A stretch of DNA of 64,000 nt from Bacteroidetes bacterium UBA1947 (GCA_002336915.1 DDET01000051.1:61469-125468); one strand, 5' to 3'. Shown: positions 17,530 through 27,641, counted from the first letter of the stretch. Numbers and translations are program-made. The notes: generated by a model not told the origin, from the letters alone.

Positions 17530-19431
17530 ATGAAGATTATGAAAAAACTTTTGACACTTTCTCTCTTAACCTTGGGTATATATGCGACGGCAGTTGCCCA
17601 AACCCCCTATGTCCTTGTCGGGCATAGTTATTCGCAAGACTTTAACTCGTTAGGTACGGGTTTACCAACAGGTTGGCAGGTTTATACAAATGCCTGGTTC
17701 GATACGCTGGGTACCCCGGCTGCCTTCACCTCAGCGACGACTCCATGGGATCAGGGTTCTGGTTCTTTTGCCAACTATGCTGCCAAAGACACATTTTATG
17801 CTTCAGCAACTGCCGCTGCACAAAATGCATCTCCAAACAGGGCACTGGGCGCAAAGCTTGGTACAGCTAACGATACAGGAACTTCTTTTGTATTCTGCGT
17901 AGCTAATACACTGGGGCTTTCTGCCATCAATTTTTCTTTCAATCTTCAGTCTCTTGATCTGAACGCTGCAAGGACTAAAAGGTGGTACGTAAGCTATGAT
18001 ACCGGTGCTGTTCCTACCAATTTCCATTATTTGGCTGGTGGTTACAATACAGGTAACAACACTTTCGGCCAGACTAATATTTCTGTGAATTTACCTTCTT
18101 CGGTAAACAACCAGTCTCATAAAGTATGGATCAGGGTGTCAGCTTTCTTCCCTGCTTCAGGTACATTGATCTACCCAACTGTTGCGATAGATGATGTTAT
18201 GATGACATGGATAGGTAAGCCTCCTGTTACCATTACTTACGATTCTACAAACATTCCTTGCTTTGGTGGCCTTACAGGTTCATATAGCAACATAGCTGCT
18301 GCTGGTGGTAATCCTCCTTACACTTATGCAGTGGATAGCGTGTTCCCTAACCCTCCGGTATTCTCTACAACTAATACTTATACAGGTCTTGCTGCCGGCA
18401 ACCACACCATCATGGTGAAGGACAACGACGGTACTGTAACTTATTTCGCACGCACACTTACTCAGCCTGCTACTGCAGTTGCTATAGGTGCTTACGAATC
18501 TAAAATGGTAACATGCGCCGGTGGCAGCAATGGTTACGGCGTAGCTTTCGCCCTTAACGGTACACCTCCATACCAGTACAGCTGGGATCTGGGCCCTTAT
18601 GGTTCATTCAAAACCGGACAGGATTCTGTTTATAACTTAGCTGCTGGCAATCACGTAGTTGGTGTTCGCGATACGAATGGCTGTCTTGAAGCAGTGAATT
18701 TTGATATCCACGAACCAGATAGCATCCGCACTTATGTATGGTATACTAACGACAATGATTGCTATGGTGATTCAACAGGCGATATTTACCTCGATGGTGC
18801 CAATGGTGGCTGGGGTGGCTATACTTACGTATGGAACACAACTCCTCCTGATACAAACTGGTATCTCAACAACCTGGCTAGCGGCGTTTACAATGTAACT
18901 ACTTATGATGACAGCGGTTGCCACACCAGCATGGACGTTGAGATCATGTCACCTCCACAGATCGTTATCACTGAGAACATCACTGACGACCTCGGCAATT
19001 GCACAGGTAGCGTTACAGTTAATGTTACAGGTGGCGTTCCTGATTACTACTACGATTGGAGCACCGGCCTGAGCGGTAATTTCGTTCAGACTATCTCTAA
19101 CCTTTGCGATGGCCAGACTTACTACCTGATGTTAACTGATGATAATGGTTGTGTTATTTATGACACCATCACCATACATGGTCCTACATCTGTAGCTAAT
19201 GTTGCTCCTGTAGAAGTTAAGCTGTATCCTAACCCGGTAACTAACGTCCTGAACATTGAAGCTGCTGAAGCAGTTAATGTAAGGATCGAAGATCTTACAG
19301 GCAGGGTTGTGGTAAATGCTGAGAATGCAAAACAAATACCAATGGGTAACATAGCAAACGGTGTTTACATCGTAACCATTATGGATGCTAAGAACAACCT
19401 CATAGGTACTAAGAAAATAGTTAAGCAATAA
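17530..19431 (+). CDS. Secreted adhesin-like protein with SprB repeats and T9SS type A sorting domain
   Basis: 633 residues: signal peptide (cleavage after ATAVAQ), an N-terminal beta-sandwich-like region of about 200 residues, then about four SprB-type repeats, each with a cysteine and a PPYTY-like core (NIPCFGG..., VTCAGGSNG..., NDCYGDSTGD..., GNCTGSVTV...), and a T9SS type A sorting domain starting at YPNPVTNVLN. SprB repeats occur in gliding adhesins and other surface proteins of Bacteroidota. It should be surface-exposed. Either ATG 17530 or ATG 17539 could be the start. It forms a single-gene unit between two terminators. Confidence 0.9.
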   Translation: MKIMKKLLTLSLLTLGIYATAVAQTPYVLVGHSYSQDFNSLGTGLPTGWQVYTNAWFDTLGTPAAFTSATTPWDQGSGSFANYAAKDTFYASATAAAQNASPNRALGAKLGTANDTGTSFVFCVANTLGLSAINFSFNLQSLDLNAARTKRWYVSYDTGAVPTNFHYLAGGYNTGNNTFGQTNISVNLPSSVNNQSHKVWIRVSAFFPASGTLIYPTVAIDDVMMTWIGKPPVTITYDSTNIPCFGGLTGSYSNIAAAGGNPPYTYAVDSVFPNPPVFSTTNTYTGLAAGNHTIMVKDNDGTVTYFARTLTQPATAVAIGAYESKMVTCAGGSNGYGVAFALNGTPPYQYSWDLGPYGSFKTGQDSVYNLAAGNHVVGVRDTNGCLEAVNFDIHEPDSIRTYVWYTNDNDCYGDSTGDIYLDGANGGWGGYTYVWNTTPPDTNWYLNNLASGVYNVTTYDDSGCHTSMDVEIMSPPQIVITENITDDLGNCTGSVTVNVTGGVPDYYYDWSTGLSGNFVQTISNLCDGQTYYLMLTDDNGCVIYDTITIHGPTSVANVAPVEVKLYPNPVTNVLNIEAAEAVNVRIEDLTGRVVVNAENAKQIPMGNIANGVYIVTIMDAKNNLIGTKKIVKQ

Positions 19432-19452
19432 TTAGCTAAACGATAATTTAAA

Positions 19453-19488
19453 AGAGTCCCCCGGCTAAACCGGGGGACTCTTTTTTTT
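19453..19488 (+). terminator. Strong terminator after SprB-repeat protein gene
   Basis: Perfect 12-bp stem AGAGTCCCCCGG / CCGGGGGACTCT with loop CTAAA, followed by eight T. Confidence 0.95.
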
Positions 19489-19675
19489 ATACCATTTTGG
19501 GGCAATAGCTTTAGCATCGGGCATCAAAACCAGATCGTTTTATCAACGATATTCAGGGTTGATCGTCCTGGTACAGGCAGGAAGATTGAGCGGACATAGG
19601 AGACACACTTTCACCGGCTGCGATGTAATAAATACTGTTGATAATTCGGATGGCGAATTGTAGTAATGAAATGGC

Positions 19676-20971
19676 TTATTTCACTAATTTATTCTCCAGT
19701 TCCAGCACTATTGTTTCGCTCACTTTCAGGTTGTATGCTGCTGTGTAGAAGGCTATCAAGGCCTGTATATAGCTATTCTCTGCCTCACGCACCTCAAGCG
19801 TGGTACCTACACCTACTCTAAAACGTGCTTCCTGCACGTCAACATTTTCCTTTGCGTATTTGATGTTGTCAAATTGAAGCTTATAAGAGGCAACATACAG
19901 CTCGTAATCACGCCATGCTGTACGATAATGATTATTAATTATCGACTGTTGCTTTTCGTATAGCAGCTCATCGCGCATTGTTTGCAGCGCAGCTACTTTT
20001 ATCTGCCTGTTGATATTGCCACCGTTAAAAATAGGTATGTTCAAACTTGCGGTGCCCGATGGTCCGTAGCTTCTGCCCGACAGTAAAAAACCGGTAGCGC
20101 TCCTTGTATAATTATAATAATAACCCCCGTTAATACCCAGTGTTGGCAGGCGGTAGCTGCGCGCTACTCCTTCATTTAATTTCGACGCAGCAGCGCTGTG
20201 TTTATAAATGCTAACGGAAAGGTTCACATCTTGCAGCAGCTGTCTATCTATAGGCTGCAGGCTTGTGTTGAGCTCCAGGTTGTCATCCAGCACATAGGTA
20301 TTGCTTAGATCCGTACCCATCAATACATTCAGCGAATCAAATGATTGGGTGATATTTGCCTCCTGGGCAAGCGAGTCCGAGCGGCGGGCATTATGGTCCA
20401 CAGTCGCCTGCAGGAAATCGGTCTTCGGCGACGCACCGGTTTCAAATTTCAGCCGGGACAGATCCATGCGGAGCTGTGATAATGCAAGCGCTGTGTCAAC
20501 AGCGACCAATTGCTTTTGCTGCCAAACCACCTGGGCGTACACCTGTATAGTGCGCGACACGGTCGCCTGTAATTGCAGCCTGAATTGCTCACTGCCTATC
20601 AGTTCTTGTATATCCAGTTGTTTTTTTACAATGAACATTCTGCCGCCGTCAAACAGGGTCCAGCCCAAAGTAGCCCCAAGGCTGTAGTTATAAGTCTCTG
20701 CTGATGGATTATCCTGCGTACCACCGGTAGCAAGCTGGTTGTGTGTGTTATAGGCGCTGCCGCCAAGGCTGCCGCTAAAGCCAATATTGGGGAGCATCCC
20801 GGCATTGCCCGGAGTATTGTTTGTCGCAGCCTGTTTCGCGGCAGCATCTGCTATGCGTACGTCAAAATTGTACTGGAGGGCACGGTTAATTGCATCCTGC
20901 AGCGTGAGGCGCTCCTGTGCAGCCGCTATGCTGCAACTGAACGATAATAATATGGTTAATCGTTTAATCAT
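19676..20971 (-). CDS. TolC-family outer-membrane efflux protein
   Basis: 431 residues with signal peptide (SCSIAAAQ) and two outer-membrane-efflux repeats of long amphipathic helices (LTLQDAINRALQYNFDVRIADA at the N-terminus, and a second half with RFRVGVGTTLEVREAENSY). It forms the trimeric exit duct for the RND pump encoded directly upstream: the pump's stop codon abuts this ATG with no gap. The expected third component, a periplasmic adaptor, is not in the cluster. Probably exports toxic small molecules or cell products; substrate unknown. Confidence 0.94.
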   Translation of the reverse strand: MIKRLTILLSFSCSIAAAQERLTLQDAINRALQYNFDVRIADAAAKQAATNNTPGNAGMLPNIGFSGSLGGSAYNTHNQLATGGTQDNPSAETYNYSLGATLGWTLFDGGRMFIVKKQLDIQELIGSEQFRLQLQATVSRTIQVYAQVVWQQKQLVAVDTALALSQLRMDLSRLKFETGASPKTDFLQATVDHNARRSDSLAQEANITQSFDSLNVLMGTDLSNTYVLDDNLELNTSLQPIDRQLLQDVNLSVSIYKHSAAASKLNEGVARSYRLPTLGINGGYYYNYTRSATGFLLSGRSYGPSGTASLNIPIFNGGNINRQIKVAALQTMRDELLYEKQQSIINNHYRTAWRDYELYVASYKLQFDNIKYAKENVDVQEARFRVGVGTTLEVREAENSYIQALIAFYTAAYNLKVSETIVLELENKLVK

Positions 20972-23900
20972 CTATTCATCCAGTTTTGCTATTGCAGAAG
21001 GGACCACATCCTTTCTGCGCGACAGGTAAGTATATATAACAGGCACAATAAACAATGAAAGTATCAGCGAAAATAATACACCCCCAACTATTACAATACC
21101 CAATGGCATACGGCTCGTGGAAGCTGCACCTATCGATAGCGCAAGTGGCAGGGCGCCAAATATCATAGCAAGACTGGTCATAAGAATGGGGCGTAAACGC
21201 ATGGAGGCAGCATGTATCGCAGCGTCAGCTTTTGCCATGCCTTTATCACGCGTATGGTTGGCAAATTCCACGATGAGGATACCATTCTTTGTAACAAGGC
21301 CTATAAGCATGATCATGCCTATCTGCGAGAATATATTAAGCGTTTGTCCGAACATCCATAACGACAACACAGCACCTGCAATAGCAAGTGGCACCGTAAG
21401 CATAATGATGAATGGGTCAATAAAGCTCTCGAACTGTGCCGCCAATATCAGGTAGATGAGCACCAGCGCCAGTATAAAGGCGAAGGAAGTATTTGACGCG
21501 CTTTCAGCATAGTCAAGCGAGGAACCGGAAAGGGCCGAAGAAAAGGTTTCATCTATCTTTTTCTCTTTCACCATTTCATCAAATATGGCCTGCATAGCTG
21601 CTATGCCATCTCCTATGGTTTTGCCGGGGGCAAGGTTTGCTGATATGGTGGCCGATTTGTAGCGGTTATAGTGATATATCTGCGATGGGCTGGTTGTTTC
21701 TTTTATGTCCACCAGGTTATCCAGTGATATCTGCTCACCACTCGCAGTACGAACATAAAAACTGTTCAGGTCCACGGGTGTTTCCCGGTTTGCGCGGTAT
21801 ACCTGCCCTATTACCTGGTATTGTTTACCATTCATGGTAAAATAACCAAGGCGGCTGTTACTCAGTGCCAGTTGTAATGACTGTGAGACATCGCCTACCG
21901 AAACACCCATCTGCGATGCTTTGTCCCGGTCCACTGTTATAGAAAGCTGTGGCGTATTGAATTTCAGGTCCACGTCCACGCCCTGGAAGACCGGGCTGTT
22001 ATTTGCCCTGTCCAGAAAATCCGGAAGCACTTTCCCGAGCTTTTCGAAATTGATGTTTTGCAACACATACACTATAGGGAACTGGCTGCCACCGCGCTTT
22101 ACCGATATTGTCTGCTCCTGTATGGCAAAGGCCTTACCAAAATTCAGTTTCTGAAAATTCTTGTTCACCATTTTGGCTATATCGGCCTGGCTGCGCTTCC
22201 GTTTGTCAGGTTCTGTTAGCCTTACAAAGCCGCGCCCTGTATTCACTGCACCGGAACCTGCAAAACCGGGTGCAGTTATGGATAGAACTACTTCTTTCTC
22301 CGGTATGCTATCTATCAGCATCTGGCTCACCTTGTCCATGTAGTTCTCCATAGCATCGTAAGAGGTGCCCTCCGGTGCCACGGTGGAAAAAGAAATGCGA
22401 CTCCTGTCTTCCAGGGGCGCCAGCTCACTTTGCAAACCCCGCCCTATTAGAAATATGATCAGGAAACAAACCCCGATACCCGCGAGGGCCATCCACCTGC
22501 GGCCCATTACCCATGTAAGCGCTCTTTTATAATTGCGTTCCAGGCCCTCAAAGAAGGGCTCCGTTCTTACATAAAATCGTGAGCGTTTGTGCACATCCCT
22601 GGTCAGCATCACATTAAGTACAGGTGTAAGGGTAAGCGATACAAAAGCCGAGATGAGCACTGCGCCCGCCACTACAATACCAAACTCACGGAACAAACGC
22701 CCGGTAAAACCCTGGAGGAAAACGATAGGCAGGAATACAACTGCCAGCGTAATGGAAGTAGAGATGACGGCAAAGTATATCTCCTCGCTGCCCTCCTTCG
22801 CCGCGCGGTGCTTCTCCATACCTGCTTCCAGTTTCTTAAATATATTTTCCGTGACCACGATACCATCATCCACTACAAGGCCGGTAGCCAACACTATTGC
22901 CAGCAGCGTAAGTATGTTTATCGTGAAGCCCATGATGTACATGATAAAGAAGGCACCTATCAGGCTCACAGGTATATCTATCAGTGGGCGTATAGCTATC
23001 AGCCAGTCGCGGAAGAAGAGGTATATGATAATGATCACCAGGCCAAAGGCGATCATCAAAGTTTCTTCAACTTCCGTTATCGATTTCTTAATGAATGTGG
23101 TATAGTCAACTGCAATATTTAGCTTAATGTCCTTGGGTACATCTTTCTTTATCTGCTCCAGGCGTTTGTAAAATTCATCAGCGATGGCTACGTAATTGGC
23201 GCCCGGCTGGGGCACCAGGGCAAGAGCTATCATAACTGTACCACTTTCTTTTAGTAGGGTCTCTTCATTCTCAGGCCCCAGCAGTGCTTCCCCTACATCC
23301 CGCAGGTGTATATCAGTACTGTCTACATTTTTAATGATCAGGTTGTTAAAATCATCTTCTGTGTATAGGCGCCCAAAGGTGCGTATGGTCAGGTCGGTGC
23401 GGTAGCCGCTTAGCTTTCCCGAGGGTAGCTCCACATTTTGCTTATTCAGCGCAGCCTGTATATCCTGGAAAGTGATATTATAACCCGCCATCCTTACAGG
23501 GTCCAGCCAGAGACGCATAGCATATCGTCTTTGTCCCCATATTTGTATACTACTCACCCCGGGTATAGTTTGCAGGCGCTCTTGCAGCACATTTTCCCCG
23601 TAATCCGATAACTGTAGCGCGTTGCGGGTATCGCTCTGCACCGTCATCGAGATAATGGCTGTAGAGTTCGCATCTGCTTTGGTCACCACCGGGGGGGCAT
23701 CTATATCCTGGGGCAGGTTGCGCACCGCTTGCGATACCTTATCACGCACGTCATTGGCTGCGGCTTCCAGGTCGGTACTGAGGTCAAACTCAACAGTTAT
23801 ATTGCTGGTACCTAAAGAACTGGAGGAAGATATATTCTTAATGCCGGCTATGCCGTTGATGGATTTCTCCAGCGGTTCCGTTATCTGCGATTCAATTACA

Positions 23901-24070
23901 TCGGGGTTGGCACCGGCATACGAAGTACGCACACTGATAATGGGCGGATCTATTGAAGGATAATCCCTTACGCCGAGAAATTTAAAACCTATCACCCCGA
24001 ATACGACAATAATAATGCTTAGCACTATGGCCATCACGGGGCGCCGGAGCGAAATGGAGGGGAGACTCAT
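20972..24070 (-). CDS. RND efflux transporter permease (AcrB/MexB-like, HAE1 family)
   Basis: 1032 residues, the normal length for hydrophobe/amphiphile RND pumps. Twelve membrane helices with two large periplasmic loops; the proton-relay aspartates are in GLVVDDGIVVTEN (membrane helix 4) and the lysine in GLVTKNGILIVEF (helix 10). The N-terminus MSLPSISLRRPV is typical. It is the first gene of a two-gene unit with the TolC-type gene. About 240 bases upstream without a gene separate it from the divergent superoxide dismutase gene. An adaptor of the HlyD family would have to be supplied from elsewhere in the genome. Confidence 0.96.
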   Translation of the reverse strand: MSLPSISLRRPVMAIVLSIIIVVFGVIGFKFLGVRDYPSIDPPIISVRTSYAGANPDVIESQITEPLEKSINGIAGIKNISSSSSLGTSNITVEFDLSTDLEAAANDVRDKVSQAVRNLPQDIDAPPVVTKADANSTAIISMTVQSDTRNALQLSDYGENVLQERLQTIPGVSSIQIWGQRRYAMRLWLDPVRMAGYNITFQDIQAALNKQNVELPSGKLSGYRTDLTIRTFGRLYTEDDFNNLIIKNVDSTDIHLRDVGEALLGPENEETLLKESGTVMIALALVPQPGANYVAIADEFYKRLEQIKKDVPKDIKLNIAVDYTTFIKKSITEVEETLMIAFGLVIIIIYLFFRDWLIAIRPLIDIPVSLIGAFFIMYIMGFTINILTLLAIVLATGLVVDDGIVVTENIFKKLEAGMEKHRAAKEGSEEIYFAVISTSITLAVVFLPIVFLQGFTGRLFREFGIVVAGAVLISAFVSLTLTPVLNVMLTRDVHKRSRFYVRTEPFFEGLERNYKRALTWVMGRRWMALAGIGVCFLIIFLIGRGLQSELAPLEDRSRISFSTVAPEGTSYDAMENYMDKVSQMLIDSIPEKEVVLSITAPGFAGSGAVNTGRGFVRLTEPDKRKRSQADIAKMVNKNFQKLNFGKAFAIQEQTISVKRGGSQFPIVYVLQNINFEKLGKVLPDFLDRANNSPVFQGVDVDLKFNTPQLSITVDRDKASQMGVSVGDVSQSLQLALSNSRLGYFTMNGKQYQVIGQVYRANRETPVDLNSFYVRTASGEQISLDNLVDIKETTSPSQIYHYNRYKSATISANLAPGKTIGDGIAAMQAIFDEMVKEKKIDETFSSALSGSSLDYAESASNTSFAFILALVLIYLILAAQFESFIDPFIIMLTVPLAIAGAVLSLWMFGQTLNIFSQIGMIMLIGLVTKNGILIVEFANHTRDKGMAKADAAIHAASMRLRPILMTSLAMIFGALPLALSIGAASTSRMPLGIVIVGGVLFSLILSLFIVPVIYTYLSRRKDVVPSAIAKLDE

Positions 24071-24247
24071 TCAGTTTCTTTTCGTAGCGTGCAGTCAAAT
24101 ATAACGATATATACTTCTGAAATGGCCTGCAATACTCTGTAAAAATGCACCGAAACGGTAACTCTTTACTAATGAGAGACATACCAAAACAAGATCGAAA
24201 TCTATTTTCTATGGCACTATTTTATTTAATTATGACTCAATTACCTA

Positions 24248-24279
24248 TTTGGGGTTTAAACGCTGTACTTTTATCTTTG
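24248..24279 (+). promoter_or_regulatory. Bacteroidota-type promoter of superoxide dismutase gene
   Basis: TTTG at 24248-24251 and TATCTTTG at 24272-24279, separated by 20 bases, fit the phylum's -33 TTTG / -7 TAnnTTTG promoter exactly. The ATG is at 24310. Confidence 0.72.
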
Positions 24280-24309
24280 AAATTCTAAACAAACTAAACA
24301 TAAATAATT

Positions 24310-24915
24310 ATGCCACATTCACTTCCTCCTCTGGATTACGCATTTGATGCACTGGAGCCACATATTGACGCACAAACTATGCAGATACACCATGATAAGC
24401 ACCACCAGGCTTACGTGGATAACCTTAATAAAGCCCTTGCCGGTACAGATGGCGAAGGCAAGACCCTTGAAGAACTGATGGCCAATATCTCAGCCTTCCC
24501 GATGGCAGTGCGTAATAACGGTGGTGGCCACTACAACCATACACTGTTCTGGACTGTACTGAGCCCCAATGGCGGGGGCGCTCCTACAGGTGACCTTGCT
24601 ACTGCTATCAATGATGCCTTCGGCTCGTTTGATACGCTGAAAGAGAAGATGAACACTGCAGGCGCCACCCGCTTTGGTAGCGGCTGGGCATGGCTTATAG
24701 TAAAGGATGGCAAACTGGAAGTATGCTCTACTCCTAACCAGGATAATCCCTTGATGGATATATCTGATATCCAGGGTCACCCCATACTGGGCATTGATGT
24801 TTGGGAACATGCTTATTACCTTAAGTATCAGAACAAGCGCCCCGATTATCTTAGTGCCATATGGAACGTGATCAACTGGGATGAGGTTTCAAGGCGTTAT
24901 AAAGCGGCACTCTAA
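24310..24915 (+). CDS. Superoxide dismutase, Fe/Mn family (probably Mn or cambialistic)
   Basis: 201 residues, no signal peptide, cytoplasmic. Converts superoxide to oxygen and hydrogen peroxide. Metal ligands by alignment to the family are H27, H77 (GGGHYNHTLFW), D163 and H167 (DVWEHAYY). The GGGHYNH motif and the Gln in NQDNPLMD (Q144) are those of Mn-type rather than Fe-type enzymes; many Bacteroidota enzymes accept either metal. It has its own promoter and terminator, thus is a single-gene transcript. Confidence 0.96.
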   Translation: MPHSLPPLDYAFDALEPHIDAQTMQIHHDKHHQAYVDNLNKALAGTDGEGKTLEELMANISAFPMAVRNNGGGHYNHTLFWTVLSPNGGGAPTGDLATAINDAFGSFDTLKEKMNTAGATRFGSGWAWLIVKDGKLEVCSTPNQDNPLMDISDIQGHPILGIDVWEHAYYLKYQNKRPDYLSAIWNVINWDEVSRRYKAAL

Positions 24916-24939
24916 GTAGCCAAACCGATATTTTTTTGC

Positions 24940-24964
24940 ACCCCCGCTTATTGCGGGGGTTTTT
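24940..24964 (+). terminator. Intrinsic terminator after superoxide dismutase gene
   Basis: Perfect stem ACCCCCGC / GCGGGGGT with loop TTATT, followed by TTTT. Confidence 0.92.
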
Positions 24965-25014
24965 ATTTGGGCAATAATATTTAAATGCGGTCGTTTATTT
25001 GAAAATACCTCTTT

Positions 25015-25689
25015 ATGAAAAACGTACTGCTTATCTCTTTGCTGCTCAGCAGCACTACACCTTCTTTATATGCACAGGAAGCTGCTGTAAAGTATAATGA
25101 ACTGGGCCTGGCCGGCGAAACGAACATTACCGGCAATTTAAACGGCCAAACATCTTTGGCGGCATTGCAATTCAAGCATTTTGGCAAGAAGAACATTGGC
25201 TACCGCCTGTTCGCCGGCTTCGGGGAAGTGCAGAATGCCAATTTCAACAGTATCTACTCGGTATCAGGTGATACCACTATAGAGCGACGCGCTTCGCTAA
25301 AGGTGTCAATGCCTATGGTGGGGGCGGGAATTGAAGGCCAGCACCCATTGTACAAGCACGTGTACATGTTTGCCGCTTTTGAAGTAAAAGCGGGTTATGG
25401 CAAAGGCCATATTGACACCAGCATTACAGAACACTATCCCGACAACATCATTACATCTTCGCCGGGCTATGCAGAATACGGAACTGCCCGTAGGGGGCCA
25501 GGCGCCAATATGTTCTTCATGGCCTTTAGTCCTTCGGTGGGTATTAAAGTGCCGTTAAAGAGAATTACATTCGGTATGGAATTCTCGAACCCTGCAACCT
25601 ATAGTAATACCAACAAGCCCGGTGGCAGCAGCTTTGATTTTGATGCGGGCAATATCAACCAGCGTTTCTTTATCTGCTACCGGTTTTAA
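25015..25689 (+). CDS. Uncharacterised outer-membrane beta-barrel protein
   Basis: 224 residues with a signal peptide (cleavage after SLYAQ) and amphipathic beta strands ending in aromatic FFICYRF, the usual C-terminal signal for outer-membrane insertion. No enzymatic motif is seen. Family not recognised beyond a small barrel. Its stop codon overlaps that of the convergent cytochrome gene (the shared TTAA at 25686-25689), so the two messages are antisense at their ends. Confidence 0.8.
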   Translation: MKNVLLISLLLSSTTPSLYAQEAAVKYNELGLAGETNITGNLNGQTSLAALQFKHFGKKNIGYRLFAGFGEVQNANFNSIYSVSGDTTIERRASLKVSMPMVGAGIEGQHPLYKHVYMFAAFEVKAGYGKGHIDTSITEHYPDNIITSSPGYAEYGTARRGPGANMFFMAFSPSVGIKVPLKRITFGMEFSNPATYSNTNKPGGSSFDFDAGNINQRFFICYRF

Positions 25690-27641
25690 GAGGCCGCGAG
25701 ATCTGCCAGCATAGCCTTTGCCTGCGCGTTTGCCGGATGTTTTACCAGCAAATGCTGCAGGCATTTTTTAGCACGGTCGTTTTGCAGGTTATTGTGGTAA
25801 TAGACGGCGAGGTTTATTAAGTTCTGCTCATAGTCGGGGTCAAGGTCGTTGGCATGTATGAGATGGTCATAGGCCATTACTTTGTTGCCCTGCTGCATAT
25901 ACAGGAAACCTATGTTGGTATTGGCACTTACATGATCGGGGTTCTCGGTCAAGATAAAGTCAAACACCTTTTTTGCTTCATCAAGCCTCTTAAGCGCCAG
26001 CAGGCAGGTGCCGTACTTGTTCTGGAAGTCGAGCGAGTATTTCCATATTTCGGTGGAGCGTTTGTACCATGGCAGGGCCTTATCGAATTGGCCAAGGCTA
26101 AAGTATGCTTCACCCGCACGGTATGCAGCCCATGCATCGTTTATACTAGCCGGTTGTAGCTGATCGGCATAGCCGGTCACCTTTGCAAAATCTTTGAGCA
26201 GGTAGTAGGCACGTATGTAATCACGGTTCTGCTTTTGTTTGGCCTCAGCATCACTTTGCTTATTAAGATAAAATATTGCCGAATCGAGCAAGCCTTTGTT
26301 TTGATTGTAGCGTTCGTAGAACTCCATGTAGCCCCTTGCAATCGTGATGGCGTCTACCTTATCATTGTTGAAGCACTTCAGACCAAGGAAGGCGGTGATC
26401 TTTTTCTCTGCGGTATCATTCAGGGGACGCTTGCGGATGTAATGGTCTGTTACAGCAACGTGCGGAATGTCTATGCTGCCATTGTGCGGCATATGGCAGG
26501 TAACGCAGTCGTTATTTTTCTTCGCCCTTACTTCTGGCTTTTCCGTGCATTGCTTTTGTCCATTCGCTGTACCATGACAGCTTTGGCAGGCAGTGAGGTA
26601 TTGCGCCCTTGGTGTGAACTTAACGCTTACGTGCGGGTTGTGGCAAGTAATGCAACTCATCTTTCCTGATTGAACGTAACACTCACTCTTCTTCATGCGC
26701 TCCACATGCGAGGCCATGATCATTTTATCACGAGCGCCCTCGTATTCAGGCATAAAGACATTCATCACTTCGGAGAGGTGCATGCCGGGGCGGAAAGAGA
26801 AAAAATTCTTGCCATCGTTCAGCACTGCTATACCCTGCAGGTGGCAGCGCTGGCAAACATTGTTCTGCAATTCTGTCGACAACCTGCGGGGATTGACAAT
26901 TGTATAGTCGGGGCCTTTGGAAGTATCCACAATATCGCCGGCCTGCTTTGCGGCTACGTGCAGGCTGCCGGGGCCGTGGCAGCGCTCGCAGTCAATGCCT
27001 GTCTTTACGCTCACATATTTGTTCTGGCTATTGTCTACAAAGTCGGGGTAACCGTTATGGCAGCTCATACACTCTATCTCTATCATCCGCGTGAAGCGGC
27101 TGCTCTCCCCTTTCTCGAAACCGGGTGCAAGGTCCCATTGTTTCTTTTGAGTGTAAAAGGTGATGGGTGCCTGGTAGAAATAGCCATTCTTATTGAAGAT
27201 ATGCGAATTGGTATGCTGCCCCGAGCCTACTATATAGTCTATCTTCTGGATGCGCTTGTGTACGGTATCATTGCCTTCGGTACGGAACTCAATTACATAC
27301 AGGGAGTCGTTCTGCCAGTAGGGTTTATAATAATAATCGAGGTCTTTATCATACACCAAAGCGTGTGCGGGAGAAAAGTCCGCCGCAGACTTTTGCTTTG
27401 TAGCATGATCGAAGGACTGGCCCATACCTGTTTGGGAAAAGGTCTGGTACACACTTTCGTGGCAGGTGCGGCAGGTTTGCATGCCTACGTAATGGGCGCT
27501 GCTATCGTAGACGCTCTTCCATGGGGAGCCGGCTTGTTCCTCCTCCTTATCCTGCTTCGGGCTATTGCAATAGAAGGCCGGCAGGGTGATGGCTACCAGT
27601 ACCAGTGAAAGCAATATGTTGCGCAGGAAGCGGGGGGACAT
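25686..27641 (-). CDS. Heptaheme c-type cytochrome with C-terminal TPR repeats
   Basis: 651 residues. Seven CXXCH heme-binding motifs: CRTCH (57-61), CMSCH, CERCH, CQRCH, CITCH, CQSCH and CVTCH, in the first two thirds; the layout resembles the cytochrome c554 / multiheme family. About residues 430-650 form TPR-like helices (AWAAYRAGEAYFSLGQFDKALPWY, NTNIGFLYMQQGNKVMAYDHL). The N-terminus is a signal peptide with Cys25 in AFYC; this is a poor lipobox (Tyr before Cys), so a lipid anchor is uncertain. It probably works in electron transfer in the periplasm or at the outer membrane; the donor and acceptor are unknown and no other respiratory gene is adjacent. Confidence 0.92.
   Translation of the reverse strand: MSPRFLRNILLSLVLVAITLPAFYCNSPKQDKEEEQAGSPWKSVYDSSAHYVGMQTCRTCHESVYQTFSQTGMGQSFDHATKQKSAADFSPAHALVYDKDLDYYYKPYWQNDSLYVIEFRTEGNDTVHKRIQKIDYIVGSGQHTNSHIFNKNGYFYQAPITFYTQKKQWDLAPGFEKGESSRFTRMIEIECMSCHNGYPDFVDNSQNKYVSVKTGIDCERCHGPGSLHVAAKQAGDIVDTSKGPDYTIVNPRRLSTELQNNVCQRCHLQGIAVLNDGKNFFSFRPGMHLSEVMNVFMPEYEGARDKMIMASHVERMKKSECYVQSGKMSCITCHNPHVSVKFTPRAQYLTACQSCHGTANGQKQCTEKPEVRAKKNNDCVTCHMPHNGSIDIPHVAVTDHYIRKRPLNDTAEKKITAFLGLKCFNNDKVDAITIARGYMEFYERYNQNKGLLDSAIFYLNKQSDAEAKQKQNRDYIRAYYLLKDFAKVTGYADQLQPASINDAWAAYRAGEAYFSLGQFDKALPWYKRSTEIWKYSLDFQNKYGTCLLALKRLDEAKKVFDFILTENPDHVSANTNIGFLYMQQGNKVMAYDHLIHANDLDPDYEQNLINLAVYYHNNLQNDRAKKCLQHLLVKHPANAQAKAMLADLAAS

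Noticed and set aside
22587..23122. Plus-strand frames of 172-177 residues within the RND gene
   Set aside because: Shadows of a strongly conserved RND coding region.
26670..27608. 312-residue plus-strand frame across the cytochrome gene
   Set aside because: Antisense to seven CXXCH motifs and TPRs; no start signal or family pattern of its own.
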